From positions 1 to 64,000 of the forward strand of contig JAEOTA010000064.1 of the NCBI GenBank assembly GCA_016840085.1: 64,000 bases of DNA, read 5' to 3'. The notes under the pieces were generated by a model. That model searched no databases. It saw nothing but the letters and a program-made list of their open reading frames with translations, and was not told where the DNA came from. Below, piece by piece: positions 47,674-56,005 of the stretch. The DNA comes from Promethearchaeota archaeon. Its GTDB lineage: Archaea > Asgardarchaeota > Lokiarchaeia > Sigyniarchaeales > SOKP01. Positions within the stretch are counted from its first letter, which is position 1, and every line of letters begins with the position of its first letter. The position numbers and the translations under genes are program-made.

Positions 47674-48000
47674 TTGATAGTTATTTTCTGTGATAATATA
47701 GAAGATTTTATTATATTTCTAAAGAAACGAATTATGAATGAGATCTTTTATGAATTCAAAGAAATTACAAGTGATTCATTATCTATTAAAGGAAATATTG
47801 AAATTGTGCTTCACTTTTTAGCAAAAATTGAAGAAATTATAATACTTTATGAGACTAAGCAAATTATAGCAAAATCAAGTAATTCTAATATTGATGGACA
47901 AGTAATTAATGCTTTAAAAAATATTTTTCAGGGAGTTGATCCCTCATTATCTCTTGTGAAGGGAAAAATACGAGAGATATTCCTGAGTTATTCTTCATAA
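47674..48000 (+). CDS. Hypothetical protein, 108 aa
   Basis: A small protein starting at TTG 47674, six bases after the surface-protein stop. Alternating strands and helices (IVIFCDNIEDFIIFLKKRI, then LSIKGNIEIVLHFLAKIEE) suggest one compact alpha/beta domain. No family recognised. The tight spacing suggests translation coupled to the upstream gene. Confidence 0.5.
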   Translation: MIVIFCDNIEDFIIFLKKRIMNEIFYEFKEITSDSLSIKGNIEIVLHFLAKIEEIIILYETKQIIAKSSNSNIDGQVINALKNIFQGVDPSLSLVKGKIREIFLSYSS

Positions 48001-48040
48001 ATTCGGATGTAATATAATAGGATTATCTAATTTTCCTAAT

Positions 48041-49627
48041 TTAATTATGGTCGATTTGTTCCCCATATCCTATTAATCGATAACGTCTATTAATAATTCG
48101 AGAAATTGCATAAATGAAATTTTCTGGTGGACAAATAGGAGGTGTTAGTTTTATAATGACACTATTTTTTAATATTTTTGTAACAGTTCCCCCTGTTTTT
48201 TCAGTTCCCACAACTAATAATAATTTCTCTCCATGTTTGAGAGGTTGAACTTTCATTTGAACTTCAGATCCAATAACTCTATCTAAAAGATTTACATTTA
48301 GCTCAACTTCACTAAGAATATTAGGTAAAGTTCCTGTTCCTCCAACTAAATGGCCAATTAGATGATCTCCTTTTGTTAACGCGGGATCTAGTTTTGTTCC
48401 TAAGCCTATAAGACCGCCAGGTTTAGCATTTTCTAAAATGTTATTTCCTTGGCTAATACTTACGACTGTAGATTTTAATGGTACATATTGATCTTTAACA
48501 CGTATACCAGGGCTAATTTCGATTTGATCTCCAACTAAAATTTTTCCTTTTAAAACAGAACCTCCTATTACACCACCTTTTAAATCTTTAATTTCTTTAC
48601 CTGGACGATTGATATCAAAGGATCTTGCTATTAAAAATTGAAATAATTCGTCCTCTTTAAACTTTGGAGAAGGAATAACCTCTTCAAAAGCTCTCACAAC
48701 AAGATGCATATTCGCTCCAAAGACTGCAGATACGGGTATAACTGGAGCATTTTCAGCAACAGTTCCTTTTATAAATTCTTTAATTTGTTGAAAATTCTCT
48801 AAGGCTTGTTCTCGAGAAACAGCATCAATTTTATTTTGTAATATGATAACATTTTTTATCCCAGCAATATTTAAAGCTGCTAAATGTTCCCGTGTTTGGG
48901 GTTGGGGGCATTGTTCATCAGCTGCAATTAAGAGGCACGCCCCGTTCATTAATGACGCACCACTTAACATAGTTGCCATTAAAATCTCATGACCAGGCGC
49001 ATCAACAAAGGAGATATTTCTTCTAAACTCTAAATTTCCTTGACATTTCGGGCATGAAAATCGAAGTTTTCCTTTCTCTCTATTTTTCTCTGCAAGATGG
49101 GCTGTTGTATATTCATCACATTCAGGACAATAAAGAATTGAGGCATTAGAATATCCTAACTTTATTGAAATACCTCTTTCTTGCTCTTCAGAGTGTCGAT
49201 CAGTCCAATCTCCTGTTAACGCCTTTACTAGAGTAGTCTTCCCATGGTCTACATGCCCAACAAGTCCTATATTGCATTCTGCTTGTTTTTTTATTAATTC
49301 TTTTATTTTTGTTCCTTTTTCCTTAGAAATTAATTTTGGTTTAGGCTTTGGTTTAGATTTTGGTTTAGATTTTGATGGAATTTTTTCATCAGTTATTTCT
49401 TTAATTACTGTTGAAGATTTTGTTTTTGCATCTATTTCTTCAATTACTTTTTTAGCGTTTGTAATTATTTTTTCCGCAGTTGCTTTTCCCACGCCTTTTA
49501 TTTGTAATTTTATTAAATCTTCAGGTTTTACAGTAGCTAGTTTTTCAATTGAACCAATTCCTGCCGCTTTCATTTTTTCTGCGATAGATTTACCAATTCC
49601 CGAAATATCTTCTAATTCATAGGACAT
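48041..49627 (-). CDS. eif2g: Translation initiation factor aIF2 gamma with N-terminal HhH extension
   Basis: GTPase subunit that delivers Met-tRNAi. Residues about 118-528 are a full aIF2-gamma: NIGLVGHVDHGKTT, the RGISIKLGY switch I region, a zinc knuckle (CPECDEY and CPKCQGN), DAPGHEI, NKID and the two beta-barrels. Residues 1-68 form a RadA-like helix-hairpin-helix pair (LEDISGIGKSIAEKMKAAG and IKGVGKATAEKII). A Lys/Pro/Ser linker of about 45 residues joins the two. This extension is absent from standard aIF2-gamma and could bind nucleic acid. The start is ATG 49627, with no internal ATG near residue 110 that would suggest two genes. Confidence 0.95.
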   Translation of the reverse strand: MSYELEDISGIGKSIAEKMKAAGIGSIEKLATVKPEDLIKLQIKGVGKATAEKIITNAKKVIEEIDAKTKSSTVIKEITDEKIPSKSKPKSKPKPKPKLISKEKGTKIKELIKKQAECNIGLVGHVDHGKTTLVKALTGDWTDRHSEEQERGISIKLGYSNASILYCPECDEYTTAHLAEKNREKGKLRFSCPKCQGNLEFRRNISFVDAPGHEILMATMLSGASLMNGACLLIAADEQCPQPQTREHLAALNIAGIKNVIILQNKIDAVSREQALENFQQIKEFIKGTVAENAPVIPVSAVFGANMHLVVRAFEEVIPSPKFKEDELFQFLIARSFDINRPGKEIKDLKGGVIGGSVLKGKILVGDQIEISPGIRVKDQYVPLKSTVVSISQGNNILENAKPGGLIGLGTKLDPALTKGDHLIGHLVGGTGTLPNILSEVELNVNLLDRVIGSEVQMKVQPLKHGEKLLLVVGTEKTGGTVTKILKNSVIIKLTPPICPPENFIYAISRIINRRYRLIGYGEQIDHN

Positions 49628-49751
49628 GTTAGTATAAAATTTAGGTATTATAACTGCTGTATAAATATTTTCCTATGAATCATTAAGAAAAGATTTTTTA
49701 TTAAATTAATCAATAAAATTAAGAGTTTTAAAAAGAAATAGAGATAAAGTT

Positions 49752-49970
49752 TTATTTAGTTTTTATTGTTTTAATCCCACCAGACTTTTTCTCCAGCTCT
49801 TTAAATGAGACTCTCAAAAGACTATCAACATAAAAAGTAGATGTTTTTTTACAATGTTTACACATAATATAGACTGGTGCGGGATATTGGGTAGGATCTA
49901 TATCTTCCATATCAATTTTGAATGTAATTTTGCTTTCGCAATGTGGGCAAAAATTAAATCGAAGAGGCAT
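49752..49970 (-). CDS. Small zinc-ribbon protein
   Basis: A 72-residue protein with FCPHCESKITFKI near the N-terminus and MCKHCKKTSTFYV near residue 36. The two CxxC knuckles make a zinc ribbon, followed by a basic tail. It is 124 bp upstream of the aIF2-gamma gene on the same strand. Possible nucleic-acid or protein binding; function not assignable. Confidence 0.7.
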   Translation of the reverse strand: MPLRFNFCPHCESKITFKIDMEDIDPTQYPAPVYIMCKHCKKTSTFYVDSLLRVSFKELEKKSGGIKTIKTK

Positions 49971-50068
49971 TTTCAGTTAATTTAATTTTATAATAAATAG
50001 ATTCTTATTTCTATTATATTTTTTTTAATATAAAATAAATAGTTATAATTGCTTATTACTGATTCTAA

Positions 50069-52192
50069 ATGGTTAAGTTATCATTAAAAATAGTTGTTTA
50101 TTCTTATCTTGGATTATTGATTCTTTTTCCATTTTTGAACCTTTTTTTAGATTATTATTCGGATAATTCAAATGATTTAGATTTTTCAAGAATCGAAATT
50201 GATCTTAGTAATGATACTGAAATTGATTTATCCTTATTACCAAAAATTGATTATGAAACATTAAATGGTATATGGTACAATCCAAAGATTGAAATGCTAA
50301 TTATATCACCTAACAGATCTGATTTTATTAATGTATTAAAACCATTGGTGGATTGGAAAAACGAGAAAGGTGTAAAGACAATTATCTTAAGCAATTATTC
50401 ATTATATTATGGTGTAGATGATGCTGCTAGGATTAGAAATATGATAAAATCTTACTATGAAAAAGAAGATATTAAATGGGTTCTTTTAGCTGGTGATGCG
50501 CAAGATGACTTGATCCCAATTAGAATGGTTTATAACCCTGATGTGTTAAGATGGGGTGAGGGCGCAAGGGAATCAATTCCAGGAGATTATTATAAACCTA
50601 CTGATTTTTATTATGCGGATCTTACAGGTAGTTGGGATAGTGATGGTGATGGAAATTGGGGAGAAGCTCCTCAAGACAATACTTATGGTTTAGATGAGAT
50701 CTCATGGATTCCTGAAGTCTATGTTGGTCGATTTCCAGCTGATACAGCTAATGAACTTGAAATTATGGTAAATAAAACATTAAAGTATGAGGTTGATCCC
50801 AATATTGGTAATTGGATGAATAGAATGCTTTTGGCTGGTGGAATATCTAGTTATGTTCCCCAAGAATATGAAAGTCACTTGACAGATTATATCATACAAA
50901 ATTATGCAAAATTTGAATTAAGTTGCACTCATTTAATAGAAGAAGGTAATCTTACCCGTTCAAACCTTAAAAATTATTTTGACGATGGATATTCAACAGT
51001 AATCATGGCAGGTCATGGAAGTCCAACAGCCTTCTATCGAAATCCTAGTAGTATTGGTTATACATCTTCGGATGCTAACTCAAGTTCGAATTTTCACATG
51101 CCCTCTTTAGTTTATCTCGATGCCTGTTCAACATCAAGCTACGATTATAATGATAATAGCTTAGGAGAAGTATTAATAAGAAGAATTAATGGGAGTGCTA
51201 TTGGTGCAATTGGAGCTCTAAGATTTAGTTATTATTTCGAAAATGATGAGAATCTTGAAAAATTAAATCGTGGGAATGCAAAATTATTTTGGGAAGAATT
51301 TTTTCTTAAAAAGAAGTATCAGCAAGGAAGAGCGTTATATGATTCAAAAGTTTCTTATATAAATAGTGATTATTATAAGAGAGGGGAAGGCTCAACAGAT
51401 TATGATTTTGAACGGAAAAATATTTTAACTTATTGTCTTTTAGGAGATCCTGAAGTCGATATTTACACTAATAGACCAAAAAATGCATTAGATCCTTCTT
51501 TTGGAGATATTTATGAAGGTCAACTAGTTTCTGCAATAATAAAAGACGTAAGTGGTAAAATTGTGCCTTATGCCAGAGTTCATTTTAAGACTATAGATGA
51601 CAAATATTATACCGCATATGCAGATGGTAATGGAGTAGTAAAATTTCGGGTTCCTTGCCAAACTAGTCAAATATATAATGTAACAATCACGGGACATAAT
51701 TTAATATCTTCTTATTTTAATTTTACCACTTATACCGATAATTCTATGCCCGAATTATTAAAAGTAGAACTTTTTCCTGAAAATCCTGGAACATCGGATA
51801 CACTTCATTTTAATATTACTACGTTTGACGATCATTCAGGGATAGAAAGTGTCTATCTGTTTATTTCTAAAGATAATTTCAAACATTATACAAATTATAG
51901 GATGATAAATGGAATCTTAGATGATGATAGTATTTTTATGCTCGAGACTGATAAGTTGAAACCTGGAAAATATTCCTACCTTATTATTTCAAGAGATTAT
52001 GCTAATAACACAAATGTTTTTTATGAAAAAAGTTTTAAATTTACAATACCTAAACCGCTAATCGATTATGTGCTTCCTATTTCTTTAATGTTAATTATAG
52101 GAGCTGCAGGAATTTCAATTTTTATCTTTTATAAAGGGTTGCAAACTTATTTAAAAATAATAAGAAATTACGAAAGAAATTTATCATCTTAG
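50069..52192 (+). CDS. Gingipain-type (C25) cysteine peptidase, membrane-anchored
   Basis: A 707-residue surface protein. An N-terminal hydrophobic segment (residues 8-27) is followed by a C25 catalytic region: VLLAGDAQDDLIP, DSDGDGNWGE (Ca-binding-like), a catalytic His in IMAGHGSPTAF and a catalytic Cys in VYLDACSTSSY. Two beta-sandwich domains follow (SAIIKDVSGKIVPYARVHFK, and a Big-like one after residue 570). The C-terminal TM helix PISLMLIIGAAGISIFIFY ends the protein. It likely cleaves extracellular proteins. Start ATG 50069. Confidence 0.9.
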   Translation: MVKLSLKIVVYSYLGLLILFPFLNLFLDYYSDNSNDLDFSRIEIDLSNDTEIDLSLLPKIDYETLNGIWYNPKIEMLIISPNRSDFINVLKPLVDWKNEKGVKTIILSNYSLYYGVDDAARIRNMIKSYYEKEDIKWVLLAGDAQDDLIPIRMVYNPDVLRWGEGARESIPGDYYKPTDFYYADLTGSWDSDGDGNWGEAPQDNTYGLDEISWIPEVYVGRFPADTANELEIMVNKTLKYEVDPNIGNWMNRMLLAGGISSYVPQEYESHLTDYIIQNYAKFELSCTHLIEEGNLTRSNLKNYFDDGYSTVIMAGHGSPTAFYRNPSSIGYTSSDANSSSNFHMPSLVYLDACSTSSYDYNDNSLGEVLIRRINGSAIGAIGALRFSYYFENDENLEKLNRGNAKLFWEEFFLKKKYQQGRALYDSKVSYINSDYYKRGEGSTDYDFERKNILTYCLLGDPEVDIYTNRPKNALDPSFGDIYEGQLVSAIIKDVSGKIVPYARVHFKTIDDKYYTAYADGNGVVKFRVPCQTSQIYNVTITGHNLISSYFNFTTYTDNSMPELLKVELFPENPGTSDTLHFNITTFDDHSGIESVYLFISKDNFKHYTNYRMINGILDDDSIFMLETDKLKPGKYSYLIISRDYANNTNVFYEKSFKFTIPKPLIDYVLPISLMLIIGAAGISIFIFYKGLQTYLKIIRNYERNLSS

Positions 52193-52193
52193 T

Positions 52194-52751
52194 TTAATGT
52201 TCTTCATTTTGGATTTTCTCCTTTTTCATTTTTATTAGATATAAAATTGAACTTACAGTCCCAAAAATACCTTGGATAATTAAGGCTAAGGATATCAATA
52301 AAACAGCAAGAAGATCCTTGAAAATAAATAAAAATATAATAATAAAGATACCTGCTACAGTAAATCTCAAAATAGAGGAAAGTTCACTGAATACAATTTT
52401 CCAGGTTTTAGATTTTTTTACTCGTGCTTCTAAGTCTCGATGATATTGATCTTCTCCAATTTCTTTTATATACCAACTCCCTTCTATGTTATTTGCAAAA
52501 ATTAAAATACTCCACCATAAAATAAAGAAACTAAAATAAAAGTCTAATGAACCTAATACTATAATAGGTATTTGCATTAAGATCATTCCTTTCCAGCCAA
52601 CACGTTTAGCTATTTTATTTGTTTCTAATTTCAATTCTTTAGAAACATATCGTGTGCTAAGTATATCAAGCGATCTCCCAATGAATGTTAAAAATGCGTT
52701 TATCAAATATTGATACCATTGTACATTACGTATAATTAATTGAAAAATCAT
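52194..52751 (-). CDS. Integral membrane protein, about five TM helices
   Basis: A 185-residue protein with hydrophobic segments near residues 15-30, 52-72, 74-90, 120-145 and 150-172, and charged loops (WYIKEIGEDQYHRDLEARVKK). It ends with a polar basic/acidic tail. No family recognised. Its stop lies 1 bp from the end of the convergent C25 peptidase gene. Confidence 0.65.
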   Translation of the reverse strand: MIFQLIIRNVQWYQYLINAFLTFIGRSLDILSTRYVSKELKLETNKIAKRVGWKGMILMQIPIIVLGSLDFYFSFFILWWSILIFANNIEGSWYIKEIGEDQYHRDLEARVKKSKTWKIVFSELSSILRFTVAGIFIIIFLFIFKDLLAVLLISLALIIQGIFGTVSSILYLIKMKKEKIQNEEH

Positions 52752-52912
52752 ATTCTTCAGCTCATCTTACGGTATTCCTTTTAAATTTAATCTTTTTAAT
52801 GAAAAACTTTTTTTATTAGGCTTTATTATTTCTAACTACACTTTACCAAATAAGTAAAGATTTACATTGTAAATAATTATACTTATTAAATGGTATTAAA
52901 TCGTGGTTTTAT

Positions 52913-53089
52913 AACCACATAAATATATAGCATCTTGCTAAGCGCCGGACGTTAAACTTATAAGCGTTGCAGGATAGTACTGCAGTTGCGATCTGTGGGA
53001 AACCTCAAACTGTGAGTTCGCTCACGGTCATGGCTTTAAAGGATAATACCCGGTCCCATCCGAACCCGGAAACGCTTATTTATGTGGTT
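52913..53089 (+). repeat. 11-bp inverted repeat enclosing the permuted 5S rRNA
   Basis: AACCACATAAA (52913-52923) and TTTATGTGGTT (53079-53089) are perfect reverse complements directly outside the 5S gene. They would form an outer processing stem, separated on the 5' side from the inner TAAGCG/CGCTTA stem by a 15-nt bulge. A further GTGGTT (52903-52908) upstream could pair with AACCAC instead and overlaps a TATA-like TTTATAA. Confidence 0.8.
52939..53078 (+). rRNA. 5S ribosomal RNA, circularly permuted
   Basis: Canonical 5S segments occur in swapped order. First comes the 3' half: GTTAAAC and TAAGCGTT (helix II 3' strand), then GCAGGATAGTACTGCAG (helices IV/V and loop E region), then TGTGGGAAACC and ACTGTGAG. 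A TTCG tetraloop (53017-53020) follows. Then comes the 5' half: CTCACGGT, CATGGC, and the diagnostic helix III/loop C text CCCGGTCCCATCCGAACC with CCGGAA. Helix I is ACTGTGAG (53009-53016) with CTCACGGT (53021-53028), 8 bp including one G-T. The new ends lie just after the helix III 3' strand and are closed by TAAGCG/CGCTTA (52939-52944, 53073-53078). CCGGA-type sequence occurs at both ends, hinting at origin by tandem duplication. Exact mature ends are inferred. Confidence 0.88.
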
Positions 53090-53188
53090 ATTAATGACAT
53101 TAAACCTTTTATTTCTCTAAAAATAAGTTTTTATACGATTAATTATAAGTTTAATTAATATTTCATAATAAATTACCTAAAAACACGT

Positions 53189-53731
53189 ATGCCAAAAAAG
53201 TATATCGTTCTTTTTAAAACTATTGGTAGAAAGTGGTTTCTATTTCTTATTATTATAATAATTATCGTGGCAATAATTAACCCCGTAGCAGCAATTTGGA
53301 TGACCGGCATCACTTTAGTATTATTCCTTTTATCGTATGTTCCAAGAATATTTTTTAAAAATAGATTGCATAAATTCATGAATAAATTTTTTAAAATAGA
53401 AGATGAATTAATAGCCAGAAAACTAAAGAAATCTTTGAAAATAATTCAGGAAGATATGTTTGATTTATCCCAAAAACAAGATAAAAAGAAATGGTTGATT
53501 GTTTTTCTAAATAAACAATATATTTTTTATCATCAAGAAACTATTCAGGCATTTAAGGATCTTTACAAAAAAGGTTATAGTGAGAAAGAAATCCTTGATA
53601 ATTTAACTAATTACAAAATTGGTATTAGAGCTGAGGTTAAAGCAATAAAAGATACTTTAATTAAACTTAAAAGAATAAGTGAAAGGGAAATTTCTGTAAA
53701 AGAACATTACGAAAAGCAAAGATTTAATTAA
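53189..53731 (+). CDS. Membrane-anchored hypothetical protein
   Basis: A 180-residue protein with two adjacent N-terminal TM helices (FLFLIIIIIIVAIINPVAAI, then ITLVLFLLSYVPRIFF). A basic, helical cytoplasmic part of about 120 residues follows, with a helix-turn-helix-like end (YKKGYSEKEILDNLTNYKIG). No family recognised. Start ATG 53189, 100 bp after the 5S region. Confidence 0.6.
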   Translation: MPKKYIVLFKTIGRKWFLFLIIIIIIVAIINPVAAIWMTGITLVLFLLSYVPRIFFKNRLHKFMNKFFKIEDELIARKLKKSLKIIQEDMFDLSQKQDKKKWLIVFLNKQYIFYHQETIQAFKDLYKKGYSEKEILDNLTNYKIGIRAEVKAIKDTLIKLKRISEREISVKEHYEKQRFN

Positions 53732-53772
53732 TCTCTTCAGAAAGAAATTAATAAAAAAAAAAAAATTAATAT

Positions 53773-54066
53773 TTAATCTATAGTTCCGAATTTTAAATCG
53801 AAGCTAAAATATTTTCGAACTGGTTTTTTAACATTCCAAACACACTTTAAACCTTTTTCGAATTGAACAAGATCCCCTTTCTTGAATTCTATTTTCTCTT
53901 TTGTTTCTGGATCTGTGACTTCTACTTCTCCCTCAAGTATATAACAAGTTTCAGTATCTCCATAAGACCAATCAAATTCACTTACTTCTTTGCTCCAAGT
54001 CCCCCAAGATTTAACATTTAATTGCTCTAATTGCTCTTCAGACGGTATTTTCTTTTTCATTTTCAT
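53773..54066 (-). CDS. Cupin-domain protein (Cupin_3/DUF861-like)
   Basis: A 97-residue single cupin. The pattern WGTWSKEVSEFDWSYGDTET, CYILEGEVEVTDPET, then FKKGDLVQFEKGLKCVWNV matches the ureidoglycine-aminohydrolase-like Cupin_3 group. The usual metal His residues of cupin motif 1 are mostly absent, as is common in this group. Substrate unknown. It starts at ATG 54066, or ATG 54060 two codons later. Confidence 0.85.
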   Translation of the reverse strand: MKMKKKIPSEEQLEQLNVKSWGTWSKEVSEFDWSYGDTETCYILEGEVEVTDPETKEKIEFKKGDLVQFEKGLKCVWNVKKPVRKYFSFDLKFGTID

Positions 54067-54385
54067 TTTAATGCACCTAATTTAAAAATTAAATTTTACT
54101 TAATTAAATATTTTTTAAACAATGAATTGAGAGAAATTATTGTTCCTAGATTAATAAAATTTATTTTGAAAACCTTAATTAATGAATTATATTTTCAAAA
54201 AAGAATAAAAAACAAAAATAAAAAATTATTATACAAATAAATTACATTTTAAAATTCCGATTAAGTAAACAATATTAAATCAAAAAAAGATTATAATTAT
54301 AACAAAAAATTATTAATCTATTCTAAAAGCGTCTATATCTAATAATTAAAACAATTCGCCTAAAAATCAAAATGAGATTATATTA
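54067..54385. other. AT-rich divergent intergenic region
   Basis: About 320 bp, extremely AT-rich, between the cupin and the first GTPase. I see no coding frame or structured RNA. It should hold the promoter of the GTPase-PIN pair. Confidence 0.45.
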
Positions 54386-54907
54386 ATGCCCAAAAAGTTT
54401 ATCCTAAAGATTCTTACTGCCGGGGAGGGAGGTGTAGGAAAAACCACACTCCTTCATAGGTACGTGGAAGGTAAATTCTCAGCGGAGACGAAAATGACAA
54501 TAGGTGTTGAGTTTTTCCTGAAAGAGGTTGAGATTGATCAAAAACATTGCACTCTGCAGCTTTGGGACTTCGGGGGACAAGAAAGGTTTCGATTTTTGCT
54601 TGAAAGTTATGTATTAGGGGCAAAAGGAGCGCTGTTAATGTTCGATCTCACAAGAGTATCAAGCCTTGAAAATTTGCATCAATGGATAAAGATTGTTCGA
54701 AAGGGAAATCCGAATCTTCCTGTTCTTTTTTTAGGGACCAAATTAGATTTAGAAGATGAGATACAAGTTGATGATGATTATGCAAGATCATTTCTAAATG
54801 AATTTAACTTAATTGATTTTCTTAAGATTTCTTCAAAAACGGGCGAGAATGTTCATGAAGCTTTTAGTATATTAACACAAAAAATATTAGAGCGACAAAC
54901 TTATTGA
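54386..54907 (+). CDS. Ras-superfamily small GTPase (Rab/Arf-like)
   Basis: A 173-residue GTP-binding switch protein. G1 is GEGGVGKTT, the Thr of switch I lies in MTIGVEFF, G3 is WDFGGQER, G4 TKLD and G5 SSKTG. All nucleotide-binding motifs are intact. The C-terminus (LERQTY) has no Cys for prenylation and no N-terminal Gly for acylation, so membrane attachment is not evident. Small GTPases of this kind are expanded in Asgard archaea. It overlaps the PIN gene by 4 bp. The first 250 bp use noticeably more G/C-ending codons than the surroundings. Confidence 0.95.
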   Translation: MPKKFILKILTAGEGGVGKTTLLHRYVEGKFSAETKMTIGVEFFLKEVEIDQKHCTLQLWDFGGQERFRFLLESYVLGAKGALLMFDLTRVSSLENLHQWIKIVRKGNPNLPVLFLGTKLDLEDEIQVDDDYARSFLNEFNLIDFLKISSKTGENVHEAFSILTQKILERQTY

Positions 54908-55347
54908 ACTCCAAACTTGCATTAGTAGTTGTTGATTCTAATTTTGTACTTCTTCCTTTTCAGTTTAAAGTGGATTATTTAAATGAAATAAGGCACATGG
55001 TTGAAGGCAAACTTAAGTTTATAATATATCAACAGGTTTTGAATGAGCTTGAATCTAAGAAAAAAAGAGAATCGCAAGCAACGAAATTTATTAGACTTCT
55101 TGAGTCAGGCTTATCTTACCTAGACAAACATAAAGCGGATTATGATATTGATTTTATAAATGATATTAAGAACATTGAAGAAACAACAGATGATTTTTTA
55201 TTGAGAAAAATTATTTGTTTGAAAAAGGAAGGAAATAATGTATTTTTTGCAACTAACGATTCTAATTTACGTAAAAAAGCAAAAAAACAACACATAAATA
55301 CAATTTTCCTTAGGCAAAAAAAATATTTATCTATAGAAAGAATTTAA
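54904..55347 (+). CDS. PIN-domain protein (Fcf1/VapC9-like)
   Basis: A 147-residue PIN nuclease domain. It begins LALVVVDSNFVLLPFQFKVD with the first catalytic Asp, then VLNELESKK (Glu), and a C-terminal ATNDSNLRKKAKK (Asp pair). This matches the archaeal branch related to eukaryotic Fcf1/Utp24, which cleaves pre-rRNA. No antitoxin gene is adjacent, so a toxin-antitoxin role is less likely. It starts at TTG 54904 inside the GTPase stop (TTGA overlap), implying translational coupling. Confidence 0.85.
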   Translation: MNSKLALVVVDSNFVLLPFQFKVDYLNEIRHMVEGKLKFIIYQQVLNELESKKKRESQATKFIRLLESGLSYLDKHKADYDIDFINDIKNIEETTDDFLLRKIICLKKEGNNVFFATNDSNLRKKAKKQHINTIFLRQKKYLSIERI

Positions 55348-55474
55348 TTTAAATAATTTGCTATATCCAAACAAAAATTTTAAAATTTTATAAAAAGATG
55401 TAGATAATTAATAAGTATTGAATTCAACATTATAAAAAATTAAATCTTATTGTCTATTTTAATGCAATAACAGA

Positions 55475-55990
55475 ATGTCTAAGCCAAAAATTTTAAAAAT
55501 AATTACAGCAGGAGAGGGTGGAGTGGGTAAAACAACACTCCTTTATCGATATGTGGAGGGAAGATTTTTAGCAGATACACGCATGACCCTAGGCGTAGAG
55601 TTTTTCATCAAAGAAGTTGATGTTGGAGGGAAAAAGATAAATTTACAGGTGTGGGACTTTGGAGGTCAGGAACATTTTAGACCATTATTAAAAAATTATG
55701 CATTGGGAGCAAAAGGTGCACTATTACTTTTTGATCTTACCAGACCATCAAGCTTAGAGAAAATTAACCAATGGGTTAATATTTGCAGAGAAGATAACCC
55801 AGATATACCTATTATTTTTTTGGGAACGAAATTGGATTTGATTGATTTAATATCTGTTGATGATGGTTATGCTCTGAGATTTAAAGTAGAATATAATTTT
55901 TTTGAATATTTAAAAATCTCCTCGAAAACTGGTGAAAATGTGAATTTAGCATTTGAGTTGTTAGCAGAAGAAATTGTAAGGAAGTTATAA
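55475..55990 (+). CDS. Ras-superfamily small GTPase, paralog
   Basis: A 171-residue GTPase closely similar to the one at 54386. G1 is GEGGVGKTT, switch I MTLGVEFF, G3 WDFGGQEHF, G4 TKLD and G5 SSKTG. The paralogs share nearly all of the first 60 residues and the central ALGAKGALL-type strand, so they arose by local duplication around the PIN gene. There is no C-terminal prenylation motif. Its stop is 16 bp from the convergent ADH gene. Confidence 0.95.
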   Translation: MSKPKILKIITAGEGGVGKTTLLYRYVEGRFLADTRMTLGVEFFIKEVDVGGKKINLQVWDFGGQEHFRPLLKNYALGAKGALLLFDLTRPSSLEKINQWVNICREDNPDIPIIFLGTKLDLIDLISVDDGYALRFKVEYNFFEYLKISSKTGENVNLAFELLAEEIVRKL

Positions 55991-56005
55991 AATTTTAGTA
56001 TGATA

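Noticed and set aside
52967..53158. 63-codon plus-strand frame over the 5S region
   Set aside because: It lies on conserved rRNA helices and has no protein-like composition.
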